Below, in pieces: positions 37,388-51,100 of a stretch of DNA of 64,000 nt (position 1 is the first letter of the stretch; every line of letters begins with the position of its first letter). The stretch covers positions 248,001 through 312,000 of the forward strand of contig NC_054555.1 of NCBI RefSeq assembly GCF_017654505.1, read 5' to 3'. Below the pieces are notes generated by a model. It was not told the origin of the DNA and made no database searches. It saw nothing but the letters and a program-made list of their open reading frames with translations. The stretch comes from Polyodon spathula (lineage: Eukaryota; Chordata; Actinopteri; Acipenseriformes; Polyodontidae). The translations under genes were made by a program, and so were the position numbers.

Positions 37388-40300
37388 CTGGAGAGAAAGT
37401 TCAACATTGATTAGGTTCAGGTAGACGGTATATCCCCTTCAGTCCTGTATGAAGTACCACATCTATAAAGGACTGTGCTAACGCTAGATATGCCTGTGTA
37501 GAAATGGACCTTTACTGTACTAAGCTGTTCTCAACATGCTGCTGTGAAGGTGCAGCTCTGAAGTTCTTTCAGAGTCCTACCTTCCTGTATCTCCACTGCT
37601 GGTTGCCCTTCATCCCGTGGCAGTCGTACAGCGTGACGGGGCTGTTGTGCGAAACCGCGTCGAGGCAAACCTTCTTCACATGCAACGGGTCCCCCAGCCG
37701 AATATCTTCATGCCAGCCAAACGTGAACACCTTCAAAACAGAGGAGGAGGCTTGTTACCTCTCTTCATCTGTCACTGTGCATGGCACTAATCACTGTGTG
37801 ACATGTGGAGACACTGTGGTGATATTTAGAAAACTTCCAACATGTGCTGAAAAGCCATCACAAGACTGCATGTGTGCAGCACTTCACTGTTAATGAAACA
37901 GACTGAAGAAAGATTGAATATGAAATACAAGGGCCTGCACTATACACTTACTATGTAAACACCAAGGCCAGCGCCTAGATTTGTCCTGAATTATTTTCTT
38001 CAACAGTTCTAAACGGTCAGGCACAATTGGAAACGTTTCCCACTAGGCGAAGACTCCTATTGCATAGCCGTATTTCAATAGAAGCCTGATTACCTGTGCG
38101 TGATTCCATCCACCCTCCCCTCTTCCTTTGAGGCAGGTCGCCAGTCTGATGGGGGAGCCCGAGGCGCTGTGCTTGCTCTCCACACACAGGCCTGTGCCTA
38201 TGTTGCGGATCTGGACAGGAGCAGCAAATACATTAAATTCAGCTACTTAAATACATGACTTTGCCCCGCTGAGCCATTTCCATGTGGTCAAGGACCAGCG
38301 GCTGGGCTCCGAAACCAGTTCAAATGAGAACAGAAATATCATAGTAAAACTGGAACGAAACTGTCGAGCTGCTGGAAGGAGTAGCAGAAAAATTGTTCTA
38401 AGCATTTAAAAAAGACAAAATATCCCTCAGAGAATTAGTCTTTGCATTTGCACTTTCTACAGTATATCATGTGTGTATTTCAGCATCTCTCACTTTAATA
38501 TTGTGCTTTTAAAAGGTGGCAACAATCTTCTGATTTTTCTCACTTGATTATTTTAACAGTACACACACACACACGCATGCGTGCACGCGCACACACACAC
38601 ACGCACACGCACACACCATTTTGCAAACCAGTCGAACTACCTCACTATGCTGCTCCAGAACACAGCGTGGGTTCTGACATATAAAAAGTGCACGTAACTG
38701 AAGTGTGAAACTGTTTCCCATGCTCCTCTGTTCTGTACCGTGTGTGAATGCGTTTCCCATGCTCCTCTGTTCTGCACTGTGTGTGAATGCGTTTCCCATG
38801 CTCCTCTGTTCTGCACTGTGTGTGAATGCGTTTCCCATGCTCCTCTGTTCTGCACTGTGTGTGAATGCGTTTCCCATGCTCCTCTGTTCTGCACTGTGTG
38901 TGAATGCGTTTCCCATGCTCCTCTGTTCTGCACTGTGTGTGAATGCGTTTCCCATGCTCCTCTGTTCTGCACTGTGTGTGAATGCGTTTCCCATGCTCCT
39001 CTGTTCTGCACTGTGTGTGAATGCGTTTCCCATGCTCCTCTGTTCTGCACTGTGTGTGAATGCGTTTCCCATGCTCCTCTGTTCTGCACTGTGTGTGAAT
39101 GCGTTTCCCTTGCTCCTCTGTTCTGCACTGTGTGTGAATGCGTTTCCCATGCTCCTCTGTTCTGCACTGTGTGTGAATGCGTTTCCCATGCTCCTCTGTT
39201 CTGCACTGTGTGTGAATGCGTTTCCCACGCTCCTCTGTTCTGCACTGTGTGTGAATGCGTTTCCATTGCTCCTCTGTTCTGCACTGTGTGTGAATGCGTT
39301 TCCCATGCTCCTCTGTTCTGCACTGTGTGTGAATGCGTTTCCCATGCTCCTCTGTTCTGCACTGTGTGTGAATGCGTTTCCCATGCTCCTCTGTTCTGCA
39401 CTGTGTGTGAATGCGTTTCCCATGCTCCTCTGTTCTGCACTGTGTGTGAATGCGTTTCCCATGCTCCTCTGTTCTGCACTGTGTGTGAATGCGTTTCTGC
39501 TGCTCCTCTGTTCTGCACTGTGTGTGAATGCGTTTCCCACGCTCCTCTGTTCTGCACTGTGTGTGAATGCGTTTCCCACGCTCCTCTGTTCTGCACTGTG
39601 TGTGAATGCGTTTCCCACGCTCCTCTGTTCTGCACTGTGTGTGAATGCGTTTCCCATGCTCCTCTGTTCTGCACTGTGTGTGAATGCGTTTCCCATGCTC
39701 CTCTGTTCTGCACTGTGTGTGAATGCGTTTCCCATGCTCCTCTGTTCTGCACTGTGTGTATTGCGTGTGCTCCTCTGTTCTGCATTGGTGTGTGAATGCG
39801 TTTCCCACTGCTCCTCTGTTCTGCACTGTGTGCTCAGGCGTTTGAATGCTCCTCTGTTCTGCACTGTGTGTGAATGCGTTTCCCATGCTCCTCTGTTCTG
39901 AGCTGTGTGTGAACAGCGTTTCCCACAGCTCCTCTGTTCTGCACTGTGTGTGACATGCGTTTCCCATGCTCCTCTGTTCTGCATTGTGTGTGAATGCGTT
40001 TCCCATCAGCACCTCTGCATTCATAAGAACGGTCTGCTTTGAAATGCGTTTCCCATGCTCCTCTGTTCTGTCCTGTGTGTGAATGCGTTTCCCTGCTCCT
40101 CTGTTCTGCACTGTGTGTGAATGCGTTTCCCATTTTCCTTGTTCTGCAGCTGTGTGCAATGCGTTTCCCAGGCTGCTCTGTTCTGCATTGTGTGTGAATG
40201 GCACTATTCCCAGAGCTCCTCTGTTTAATAGAACTGCTGTGAGCGTTCTCAACATGCTCCTCTGCTTCATTATTCTGTGTGTAGAAGTTTCCCAGCTCCT

Positions 40301-43300
40301 CTGTCAAGCTAAGGTGTGTGGGTGCGTTTCTTTGCTCCTCTGTTCTGCTCCTTGTGTGAACACAAGTTTCCCAAGCTCCTCTTGCTGCTGATGCTGCGAC
40401 AGTGCCAGGCATGAATGCAAAGAAAAAGAACTGCTTCAAGAGAAATGCTTGCATAATACAGGAGAAACAAGGAGCGGATTTACTTGCAACTGACCTCCTG
40501 ACAATCCCTGCCCATCTCTGACTGCAAACATGCCGCTGCTGGAGGCTCCACGGGTGGGTAGTGCTTGGGCAGATCCCAAGCCACCTCCGTCATGAACCAC
40601 TTGAAGCTTTTACATTTCAGGGCGCTCCTGAGCTGCTTCTGCATGCTCGTGTCCCCAGCAGAGAGGTGTCTGTACTCGGGCCTGCGCTGGTAAATGTACT
40701 CTGCATACTCGTCCATCCACACCTCGGCCACGCGCTTCAGGTTCTGTGAAACGCATGAAAACATTGCGTGTGATTAACAGCCGAGCCTCCCCGGCTCTCA
40801 CAGCATCCTGGACTCGCCTGGCCTATCTCCAGACAGCACAAGCTGCTTCTGCTGCTTCAGAAATGCAACCAGGACTGAAGCGTGTCTGTAGGGTTCCTAG
40901 CACAGGCTATTTTTCATAGAGCTTTTATCTGCAGGGGTTTATCAACAGGATGCACCACTAACAGAAGCAGTCCAGCAGAGGGCACCATTGTCTGGGGACA
41001 TGACCTTATTTTGCATGCAAACTGAAGGAACTTCAGCCACTTAGTTTTAACAGCGGTGTTTAATTCCTTTCTATGCACGGTCTCATATCCCTCTCTATTG
41101 CTGTGTGTGTTCCTGGATTGGATATCTGCATAACAGTGCAACACTAAACAGGAGTTTCAGCTAACCTGTGCTCAGGGGAGTGAAAGCAGCAGCACACAAC
41201 AGGGAGTGCAGACGCACTGACATTACCTGCAGAGCAAGCCTGCAAACAGCACCAGACACAGCCTGTCAGTGTGGTAACAGGTGCAACATGGGAAGCCAGC
41301 ATCACTGGTCCCATTCACACTGCATCCCTGACACATCAGCACCCTGCATTCATAAGAACGGTCTGCTTTGAAATGAATTAAACACACTGCAATACAGTCC
41401 TGTCTGTTTCAATCTGAACTTGTCTAGTTCAATCTCAACTCTGCCCAGCTTCGTCTAGGAGTTCAACCTCCACTCTGCCCAGTTCGTCTAGGAGTTCAAT
41501 CTCAACTCTGCCCAGCTTCGTCTAGGAGTTCAATCTCAACTCTGCCCAGCTTCGTCTAGGAGTTCAATCTCAACTCTGCCCAGCTTCGTCTAGGAGTTCA
41601 ACCTCAACTCTGCCCAGCTTCGTCTAGGAGTTCAACCTCAACTCTGCCCAGCTTCGTCTAGGAGTTCAATCTCAACTCTGCACAGCTTCGTCTAGGAGTT
41701 CAATCTCAACTCTGCACAGCTTCGTCTAGGAGTTCAATCTCAACTCTGCACAGCTTCGTCTAGGAGTTCAATCTCAACTCTGCACAGCTTCGTCTAGGAG
41801 TTCAATCTCAACTCTGCACAGCTTCGTCTAGGAGTTCAATCTCAACTCTGCCCAGCTTCGTCTAGGAGTTCAATCTCAACTCTGCACAGCTTCGTCTAGG
41901 AGTTCAATCTCAACTCTGCACAGCTTCATCTAGGAGTTCAATCTCAACTCTGCACAGCTTCGTCTAGGAGTTCAATCTCAACTCTGCACAGCTTCGTCTA
42001 GGAGTTCAATCTCAACTCTGCACAGCTTCGTCTAGGAGTTCAATCTCAACTCTGCACAGCTTCGTCTAGGAGTTCAATCTCAACTCTGCACAGCTTCGTC
42101 TAGGAGTTCAATCTCAACTCTGCACAGCTTCGTCTAGGAGTTCAATCTCAACTCTGCACAGCTTCGTCTAGGAGTTCAATCTCAACTCTGCACAGCTTCG
42201 TCTAGGAGTTCAATCTCAACTCTGCACAGCTTCGTCTAGGAGTTCAATCTCAACTCTGCACAGCTTCGTCTAGGAGTTCAATCTCAACTCTGCACAGCTT
42301 CGTCTAGGAGTTCAATCTCAACTCTGCACAGCTTCGTCTAGGAGTTCAATCTCAACTCTGCACAGCTTCGTCTAGGAGTTCAATCTCAACTCTGCACAGC
42401 TTCGTCTAGGAGTTCAATCTCAACTCTGCACAGCTTCATCTAGGAGTTCAATCTCAACTCTGCACAGCTTCGTCTAGGAGTTCAATCTCAACTCTGCACA
42501 GCTTCGTCTAGGAGTTCAATCTCAACTCTGCCCAGCTTCGTCTAGGAGTTCAACCTCAACTCTGCCCAGCTTCGTCTAGGAGTTCAATCTCAACTCTGCA
42601 CAGCTTCGTCTAGGAGTTCAATCTCAACTCTGCACAGCTTCATCTAGGAGCTCAATCTCAACTCTGCACAGCTTTGTCTAGGAGTTCAATCTCAACTCTG
42701 CACGGTTTCTTTACAATGTGTGTCTAATGAAACAGGAACTTTTCATCTCGACATGAAATCTGTGCAGCTCCTAATCAGGCGGCGCTTATTTAGCAGAGAA
42801 GCGCACGTACAAACTTCACCATCGTGGTTTTGTGTTTGTCCGACTCTTTGTACTTAAAACGATCAGGAGGTCACGCTAAAGAACAGACTGATTGAAAACA
42901 TTCGACTGATAAATGCTGGCTTACCCTGGCCAGGCTGACACCCCCAGGAACCTTGTAGGGGACATACTTCCTGTAGATGTGCCCCACCCTGGAGCAGGGG
43001 ATATCCTCCATGCGGCCACCACACATCCACACCTGCAGAGAGCACAGCAACAGGACAAGTGTAATTAGTGCAGCCCTGTCCCTTCGTCTATGTGTTAGGA
43101 ATGGAAAAGCAGCAACTCTATCGAACCCCAGGAAACACCTTCTAAATAAAGACAGGGAGTCAATCTCTGCATGTCTGGAAGAGGATTAAAGAGCTCTTAT
43201 TAGACTCTTGTCTTCCACTCCCATTACTATCCCTACAGGAGAAAGGACTTTGTTAAGAGACAAATTCCTGGGACAACTCTGCACAGCATGACTCAACGTC

Positions 43301-46300
43301 ATGCTGCCGATCACAGCCATTTATCGTGCTGTACAAAAACGAGGAAAACACTCCATTTGAATTAAGAGAATAAAACAGAGCCAAATAAGTGCAAGTCCAC
43401 AAAACTGCCCGTTTCAGCTGGGCACGTCTGAGCCCGATGAACACGACGCCTTCACTTTGAGGATGCAGACCTACCTTGAATGAGATCTCATACTGCTCTC
43501 CTCCCCAGATCTCGAGACCAGTGTCATATCCCCCGAGTTCCCAGAACCACTTTCTATCAACAGCAAACAATCCCCCGGCCATGACAGGGGACCTGTGAAA
43601 ACAGAGAGGAGAGCTCTTTACTGAGAGACCCAGTGAAAACACACAGAGAGGAGAGCTCTTTACCGAGAAACCCAGTGAAAACACACAGAGAGGAGAGCTC
43701 TTTACCGAGAGACCCAGTGAAAACACACAGAGAGGAGAGCTCTTTACCGAGAGACCCAGTGAAAACACACAGAGAGGAGAGCTCTTTACAGAGAAACCCA
43801 GTGAAAACACACAGAGAGGAGAGCTCTTTACCGAGAGACCCAGTGAAAACACACAGAGAGGAGAGCTCTTTACCGAGAGACCCAGTGAAAACACAGAGAG
43901 GAGAGCTCTTTACCGAGAGACCCAGTGAAAACACACAGAGAGGAGAGCTCTTTACAGAGAGACCCAGTGAAAACACACAGAGAGGAGAGCTCTTTACCGA
44001 GAGACCCAGTGAAAACACACAGAGAGGAGAGCTCTTTACCGAGAGACCCAGTGAAAACACACAGAGAGGAGAGCTCTTTACCGAGAGACCCAGTGAAAAC
44101 ACACAGAGAGGAGAGCTCTTTACCGAGAGACCCAGTGAAAACACACAGAGAGGAGAGCTCTTTACCGAGAGACCCAGTGAAAACACACAGAGAGGAGAGC
44201 TCTTTACCGAGAGACCCAGTGAAAACACACAGAGAGGAGAGCTCTTTACTGAGAGACCCAGTGAAAACACACAGAGAGGAGAGCTCTTTACCGAGAGACC
44301 CAGTGAAAACACACAGAGAGGAGAGCTCTTTACCGAGAGACCCAGTGAAAACACACAGAGAGGAGAGCTCTTTACCGAGAGACCCAGTGAAAACACACAG
44401 AGAGGAGAGCTCTTTACCGAGAGACCCAGTGAAAACACACAGAGAGGAGAGCTCTTTACTGAGAGACCCAGTGAAAACACACAGAGAGGAGAGCTCTTTA
44501 CCGAGAGACCCAGTGAAAACACACAGAGAGGAGAGCTCTTTACCGAGAGACCCAGTGAAAACACACAGAGAGGAGAGCTCTTTACCGAGAGACCCAGTGA
44601 AAACACACAGAGAGGAGAGCTCTTTACCGAGAGACCCAGTGAAAACACACAGAGAGGAGAGCTCTTTACCGAGAGACCCAGTGAAAACACACAGAGAGGA
44701 GAGCTCTTTACCGAGAGACCCAGTGAAAACACACAGAGAGGAGAGCTCTTTACTGAGAGACCCAGTGAAAACACACAGAGAGGAGAGCTCTTTACCGAGA
44801 GACCCAGTGAAAACACACAGAGAGGAGAGCTCTTTACCGAGAGACCCAGTGAAAACACACAGAGAGGAGAGCTCTTTACCGAGAGACCCAGTGAAAACAC
44901 ACAGAGAGGAGAGCTCTTTACTGAGAGACCCAGTGAAAACACACAGAGAGGAGAGCTCTTTACCGAGAGACCCAGTGAAAACACACAGAGAGGAGAGCTC
45001 TTTACTGAGAGACCCAGTGAAAACACACAGAGAGGAGAGCTCTTTACTGAGAGACCCAGTGAAAACACACAGAGAGGAGAGCTCTTTACCGAGAGACCCA
45101 GTGAAAACACACAGAGAGGAGAGCTCTTTACCGAGAGACCCAGTGAAAACACACAGAGAGGAGAGCTCTTTACTGAGAGACCCAGTGAAAACACACAGAG
45201 AGGAGAGCTCTTTACCGAGAGACCCAGTGAAAACACACAGAGAGGAGAGCTCTTTACCGAGAGACCCAGTGAAAACACACAGAGAGGAGAGCTCTTTACC
45301 GAGAGACCCAGTGAAAACACACAGAGAGGAGAGCTCTTTACCGAGAGACCCAGTGAAAACACACAGAGAGGAGAGCTCTTTACCGAGAGACCCAGTGAAA
45401 ACACACAGAGAGGAGAGCTCTTTAACCCAGTGAAAACACACAGAGAGGAGAGCTCTTTACCGAGAGACCCAGTGAAAACACACAGAGAGGAGAGCTCTTT
45501 ACTGAGAGACCCAGTGAAAACACACAGAGAAAGCGAGAGGATGACACAGAGAGCATAGCTCTTTACTGAGAGACCCATTGAAAACACACAAGAGGAGAGC
45601 TCTTTACTGAGAGACCCAGTGAAAACACACAGAGAGGAGAGCTCTTTATGAGAGACCCAGTGAAAACACACAGAGAGGAGAGCTCTTTCAAAATAGATTC
45701 TTCATGACCCAGTGAAAACACACAGAGAGGAGAGCTCTTTACCGAGAGACCCAGTGAAAACACACAGAGAGGAGAGCTCTTTACTGATGAGACCCAGTGA
45801 AAACACACAAAGAGGAGAGCTCTTTACCGAGAGACCCAGAGAAAACCCAGTTTAGAAATTAATGAGAGGAGAGCTCTTTACCTGACCCAGTGAAAACACA
45901 CAGAGAGGAGAGCTCTTTACTGAGAGACCCAGTGAAAACACACAGAGAGGAGAGCTCTTTACCGAGAGACCCAGTGAAAACACAGAGAGGAGAGCTCTTT
46001 ACTGAGAGACCCAGGAGGAGAGCTCTTTACAGAGAAACCCAGTGAAAACACACAGAGAGGAGAGCTCTTTACCGAGAGACCCAGTAAACACACAGAGAGG
46101 AGAGCTCTTTACAGAGACTGACCCAGTGAAAACACATTAAGAGGAGCTGTCTTTACCCAGAGACCCAGTGAAAACACACAGAGAGGAGAGCTCTTTAAGA
46201 GAGACCCAGTAGAAAACACACAGAGAGGAGAGCTCTTTACCGAGAGACCCAGTGAAAACCACACAGAGAGGAGAGCTCTTTACAGAGACCCAGTGAAAAC

Positions 46301-48093
46301 ACACAAAGAGGAGAGCTCTTTACCGAGAGACCCAATGAAAACACACAGAGAGGAGAGCTCTTTTTGACCCAGTGAAAACACATTAGAGGAGAGCTCTTTA
46401 CTGAGAGACCCAGTGAAAACCACACACAGAGGAGAGCTCTTTACCGAGAGACCCAGTAAACACACAGAGAGGAGAGCTCATTACACACAATGCTGTCTCT
46501 CCCAGGTCTGTTTGCACTGTGCTATTAGAGCAGTCATTAACACAATGCTGTCTCTCCCAGGTCTGTTTGACTGTGTATTAGAGCAGTCATTAACACAATG
46601 CTGTCTCTCCGAGTCTGTTTGCACTGTGCCATTAGAGCAGTCATTAACACAATGCTGTCTCTCCCAGGATGTTTGCACTGTGCCATAGCCAGTCATTAAC
46701 ACAATGCTGTCTCTCCCAGGTCTGTTTAACTGTGCCATTAGAGCAGTCATTAACAAATGCTGTCTCTCCCAGGTCTGTTTGTGCAAATATGCCTTCCTAG
46801 TTAGAGATGCTGAGCTTTGAACTGATCAAAATAATTCTTCATGATCATCAACAACAACAACTAGCAGCCCAAGCATAATGTTGCAATTAGAAGCAATTAC
46901 ATGAATCAAAGTGTAAAAAAGACTGCGTTTTACAATTTTCAAGAGCCCTGTAAAAAATGTTTAGAAATTAATGAGAATGAGCTCCTGGTAAAACAATGCT
47001 GTCTCTCCCAGGTCTGTTTGCACTGTGCTATTAGAGCAGTCATTAACACAATGCTGTCTCTCCCAGGTCTGTTTGCACTGTGCCATTAGAGCAGTCATTA
47101 ACACAATGCTGTCTCTCCCAGGTCTGTTTGCACTGTGCCATTAGAGCAGTCATTAACACAATGCTGTCTCTCCCAGGTCTGTTTGCACTGTGCCATTAGA
47201 GCAGTCATTAACACAATGCTGTCTCTCCCAGGTCTGTTTGCACTGTGCCATTAGAGCAGTCATTAACACAATGCTGTCTCTCCCAGGTCTGTTTGCACTG
47301 TGCTATTAGAGCAGTCATTAACACAATGCTGTCTCTCCCAGGTCTGTTTGCACTGTGCTATTAGAGCAGTCATTAACACAATGCTGTCTCTCCCAGGTCT
47401 GTTTGCACTGTGCCATTAGAGCAGTCATTAACACAATGCTGTCTCTCCCAGGTCTGTTTGCACTGTGCTATTAGAGCAGTCATTAACACAATGCTGTCTC
47501 TCCCAGGTCTGTTTGCACTGTGCCATTAGAGCACTCATTAACACAATGCTGTCTCTCCCAGGTCTGTTTGCACTGTGCCATTAGAGCAGTCATTAACACA
47601 ATGCTGTCTCTCCCAGGTCTGTTTGCACTGTGCCATTAGAGCACTCATTAACACAATGCTGTCTCTCCCAGGTCTGTTTGCACTGTGCCATTAGAGCAGT
47701 CATTAACACAATGCTGTCTCTCCCAGGTCTGTTTGCACTGTGCTATTAGAGCACTCATTAACACACTAAAAGTGGCACTAAAACCACTTCCAATACGAAT
47801 GGAAAAATGCTTTGAACTCATATGAGGTCATCATGCATTTGCGTCTTCTGAATGTCCTGATATAAAAGTCAAGAAGAGTTTAATAGCCCAGTGATGAAGA
47901 AGAATGGAAGAGCATCACACAATAACCAAGGAGGAATAATGGACACATATTCTGACTGTGTAAATTTCCATTTACAATTAATGCAGTTCTGAAACACCCA
48001 GTAAAACTTGTCTTTTGTTGAATTGTCTATTAATTAAATTGGTATTGTAAATTGTGTGTGCCTCTCCCAATACTTTGACCTCTGAAGATCAAC

Positions 48094-48128
<35 letters not shown>

Positions 48129-51100
48129 CAACAACAACAGGACATGAGCGCAGAGCGCGCGTCTCTCTCCACTCACTCGAAAGGCTCGCTGGGGTCACTG
48201 TTCTGGATCTCCGAGGGAATAGGGATGCGTTTGTAGTACATCTCCCAGTCGAAGGCTCCTCGCATGGCGTCTCCTGCCTGGGTTTCATAGCCGAAGTTGT
48301 CGTGGTCGATCACATCGATCATGGGGCACACTATCGTCTTCCGGTTCTGGGCTATCCTGTCTGCAGTCAAGAGAACGGGATGGGGAAGGTAAATGCTGAA
48401 GTTTTCAGAAGTGATCTTGGTAGAACAGGATTATACGTGCAAGCACACAAACTAGATTGAACTGGGCTACTCTGTAATGCAGATGTTACTGCAGGATACA
48501 GACATGTGGGTCTGTATTCACAAACCATGAGCGTGTAGTTAAATGGCGAAACTGAATTTACTGACACATCAGTGGTTTGAGTACGGCACACAGAAACAAG
48601 AAAAGTTTCATGATTATATCATGGTATCAATGTAATGTAACAGGATGTTTATACAGCGGTCAAATCTGAAGTCTGCATCTCAAATGGTTTCTTTGAAATT
48701 GGCGGCCGAGGGGAGCACTCGGGGTGCGTACCAAGGAGAGGGGGCAGCCAGTTGACATTGGCCTCGCAGTGCGAGTCCAGGAAGGTGATCACTCCCCCGA
48801 TGGCCACAGAGGCCCCGAGCAGCCGCGTCCGGATCAAGCCCTCCCTCTTCTTGGTGCGGACGATCCTCACCTTGGGCAGGCGGACCATGTAGTCCTCCAG
48901 AGCAGCCTTCAAGTGTTCTGGTCATGGGAGAGGAAGAGCGACAATAATGAAATGCATGAATCCATCCATCTATACACACACATAAATTAATACATACCTA
49001 CATACATAAATCAATAAATCCATAAAATCAATAAATACAGAAATAGTGCCTTTGCAGGGTGCTCCAGTCCTGCTCTGCTCTGTATTGTTAAAGCTATCAG
49101 AACCAGAATCATGGCCACCCAGAATAAGAAATACAGCTGTTAGTTTTAGAACAAGAACAAGAGCACAGACCCAGCTGAGTTTCATTGCATTACTGGGAAT
49201 AAATAAATACAAAAAACTGTCTTTGTGCTACATCTGAGATTTGACAGCTTTCCAAACTCTCTGACCTATCCACTGCAGTAAATTCAAGTGCATTTACCCT
49301 AACTGAGTCTTGAAATCTTCTTGCGACAGAATCCTGACAAATCAATAAACAAACATGTTAAACTCCTGCATAGAAAACAAATCAATTGTACAATCAGGCA
49401 CATTCTGCAAAAGCATCTGGTGGCAGCCTCGTATCAGAGCTGTTGAGCAGGCCAGCATCTCAAATGAATCAATATCTTCCTTCTGACTGCAAATGGAGTT
49501 CAGGACAGGGCTGCGGGTAAGAACAGGACAGAGCTGGGGGGGGGCGGGGCAGTGGGACACACACACGCACGTGTCCATGCCCTGCTGCCATATTCACCAA
49601 AATATTCTGCTTTTGTTTAAGAAACACGTTTCATTACTCTTAGTCAGACTCCTCTGGAGCCTTTTTAAAGCCTGTTGGAAAACATGGATTGAGAATTGAT
49701 TAGGGGTTTGCTACGCATGTGGACTAGCAGAGCTATACTGGTGTTCTTTTCTGAAAAGAGACTAATATTGCAGATAGCAGACTGTTTGGTTCAAATTGCA
49801 TGTACTGCTAACCACTGATAGAGACGATGCGTCTACAAACTGCCCAACAATGACTGCAAGCTAATGAGATAACAATGCTGTGGACTAGAAGGGAACAGGC
49901 TCTAGACTTCAGAGAGATCAAAAGAGATAATCCCACTGGCATCAATGGGGGTCGCAAGGAGATAACAAAAGGCAGATGTATGGACCTTTTGTCTCCAGGA
50001 GTGTGAAGAATGCACTGAGTTCAGAGGTTGTCACACTAGACCACACACACAGACACACACACATTAACACTCACACAATAAATTAAATTACCTTGACCAT
50101 TGGTTAATGTCAGAGAAAGGGGAGGTGGACCATCTATACAGAAGGGTATTTAATGTCACGCAAGCATTGTAATTTTGAGTTCTGTATGTCCTGTACCTGG
50201 GACCAGACTCCCTGCATATTTCAATAAACCTGGCAACTGATTGAAGAAAAGGACTCTGTGCATTTTCTTGAATCTACTTACTCACCATCTATTTTTTAAG
50301 TACTTCAAAGCCAAATGTGAAACAGATTAATGAAATTGCGAAATAACAATGAATTTCTGAATTTCTGTTTTTATTGTCAAGATGCCATTTGTACAGCCTA
50401 ACTTGTCTCCCAGAGCGCTGCCAGCATGCCTACAACTCACTGTCGGAGAAGGAAAGGATCTAGAGTGAGAAGCACGTCTTTATTGTGTCTCTTTCTTTTC
50501 TGTCACAGTGGCACAAAGTCCCTGGGTGTTAATTAATGTTCCTTTCCAAGCCCCCCCCCCCTCCTGGTTTTATTTCTGTCTCCCGTTCAGACTCCGAACA
50601 TTCAAAGCTGCGCATGGATTCTCTGAAAGCACCCGACTCAATGATCAGCCACAGAAAAAAGAAAAATCAAGGTCATGGAAAATGTTGACGACAATGTAGT
50701 TTAGAAATTGCAGTTTGGTTAAAAAGTAAAAAGATGACTTTTGTCCACAGTACAGGCACGTGGATTCACATAACGTACCATCCACTACAGTATTAGAAAG
50801 TCAATGCATTTCCTGCGCCAGAGCAGGGTGCGATTAGGCAGCAGTCAGCTGACTAAGCAGTGTTCTCTGTTTTGGTGACATTAAAAATGCCTGTGGACAA
50901 GGTGAAACAAAAGATAGCGCAGGTTACATCATGTAGCGAATAACACTGCGAGAGGCGAATCACAAGTGTGGAATTCTTTTGGAATGAAAATAATGAACAT
51001 TTGATGGGATTCCTTGCTTGTAAAACCGGTCATGTTTTTGTGAACAAAACTGGCACATCGTCTCTGCGCAAGCACAGGTGTAGCTCCCTTTCAACTGCTG

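Noticed and set aside
38548..40454. Open frames of 350-540 codons on both strands in the 39-bp array
   Set aside because: Same cause: a 39-bp unit with no stop. No protein similarity, and it lies in GALNT10 intron 9.
43557..45671. Open frames of 500-700 codons on both strands in the 42-bp array
   Set aside because: The unit length is divisible by 3, so open frames follow automatically on both strands. The text is one short peptide repeated, and the array is intronic to GALNT10.
46485..47765. Array of splice-like CTCTCCCAG/GTCTG junctions as decoys
   Set aside because: They are on the plus strand, antisense to GALNT10, with no plus-strand gene here to use them.
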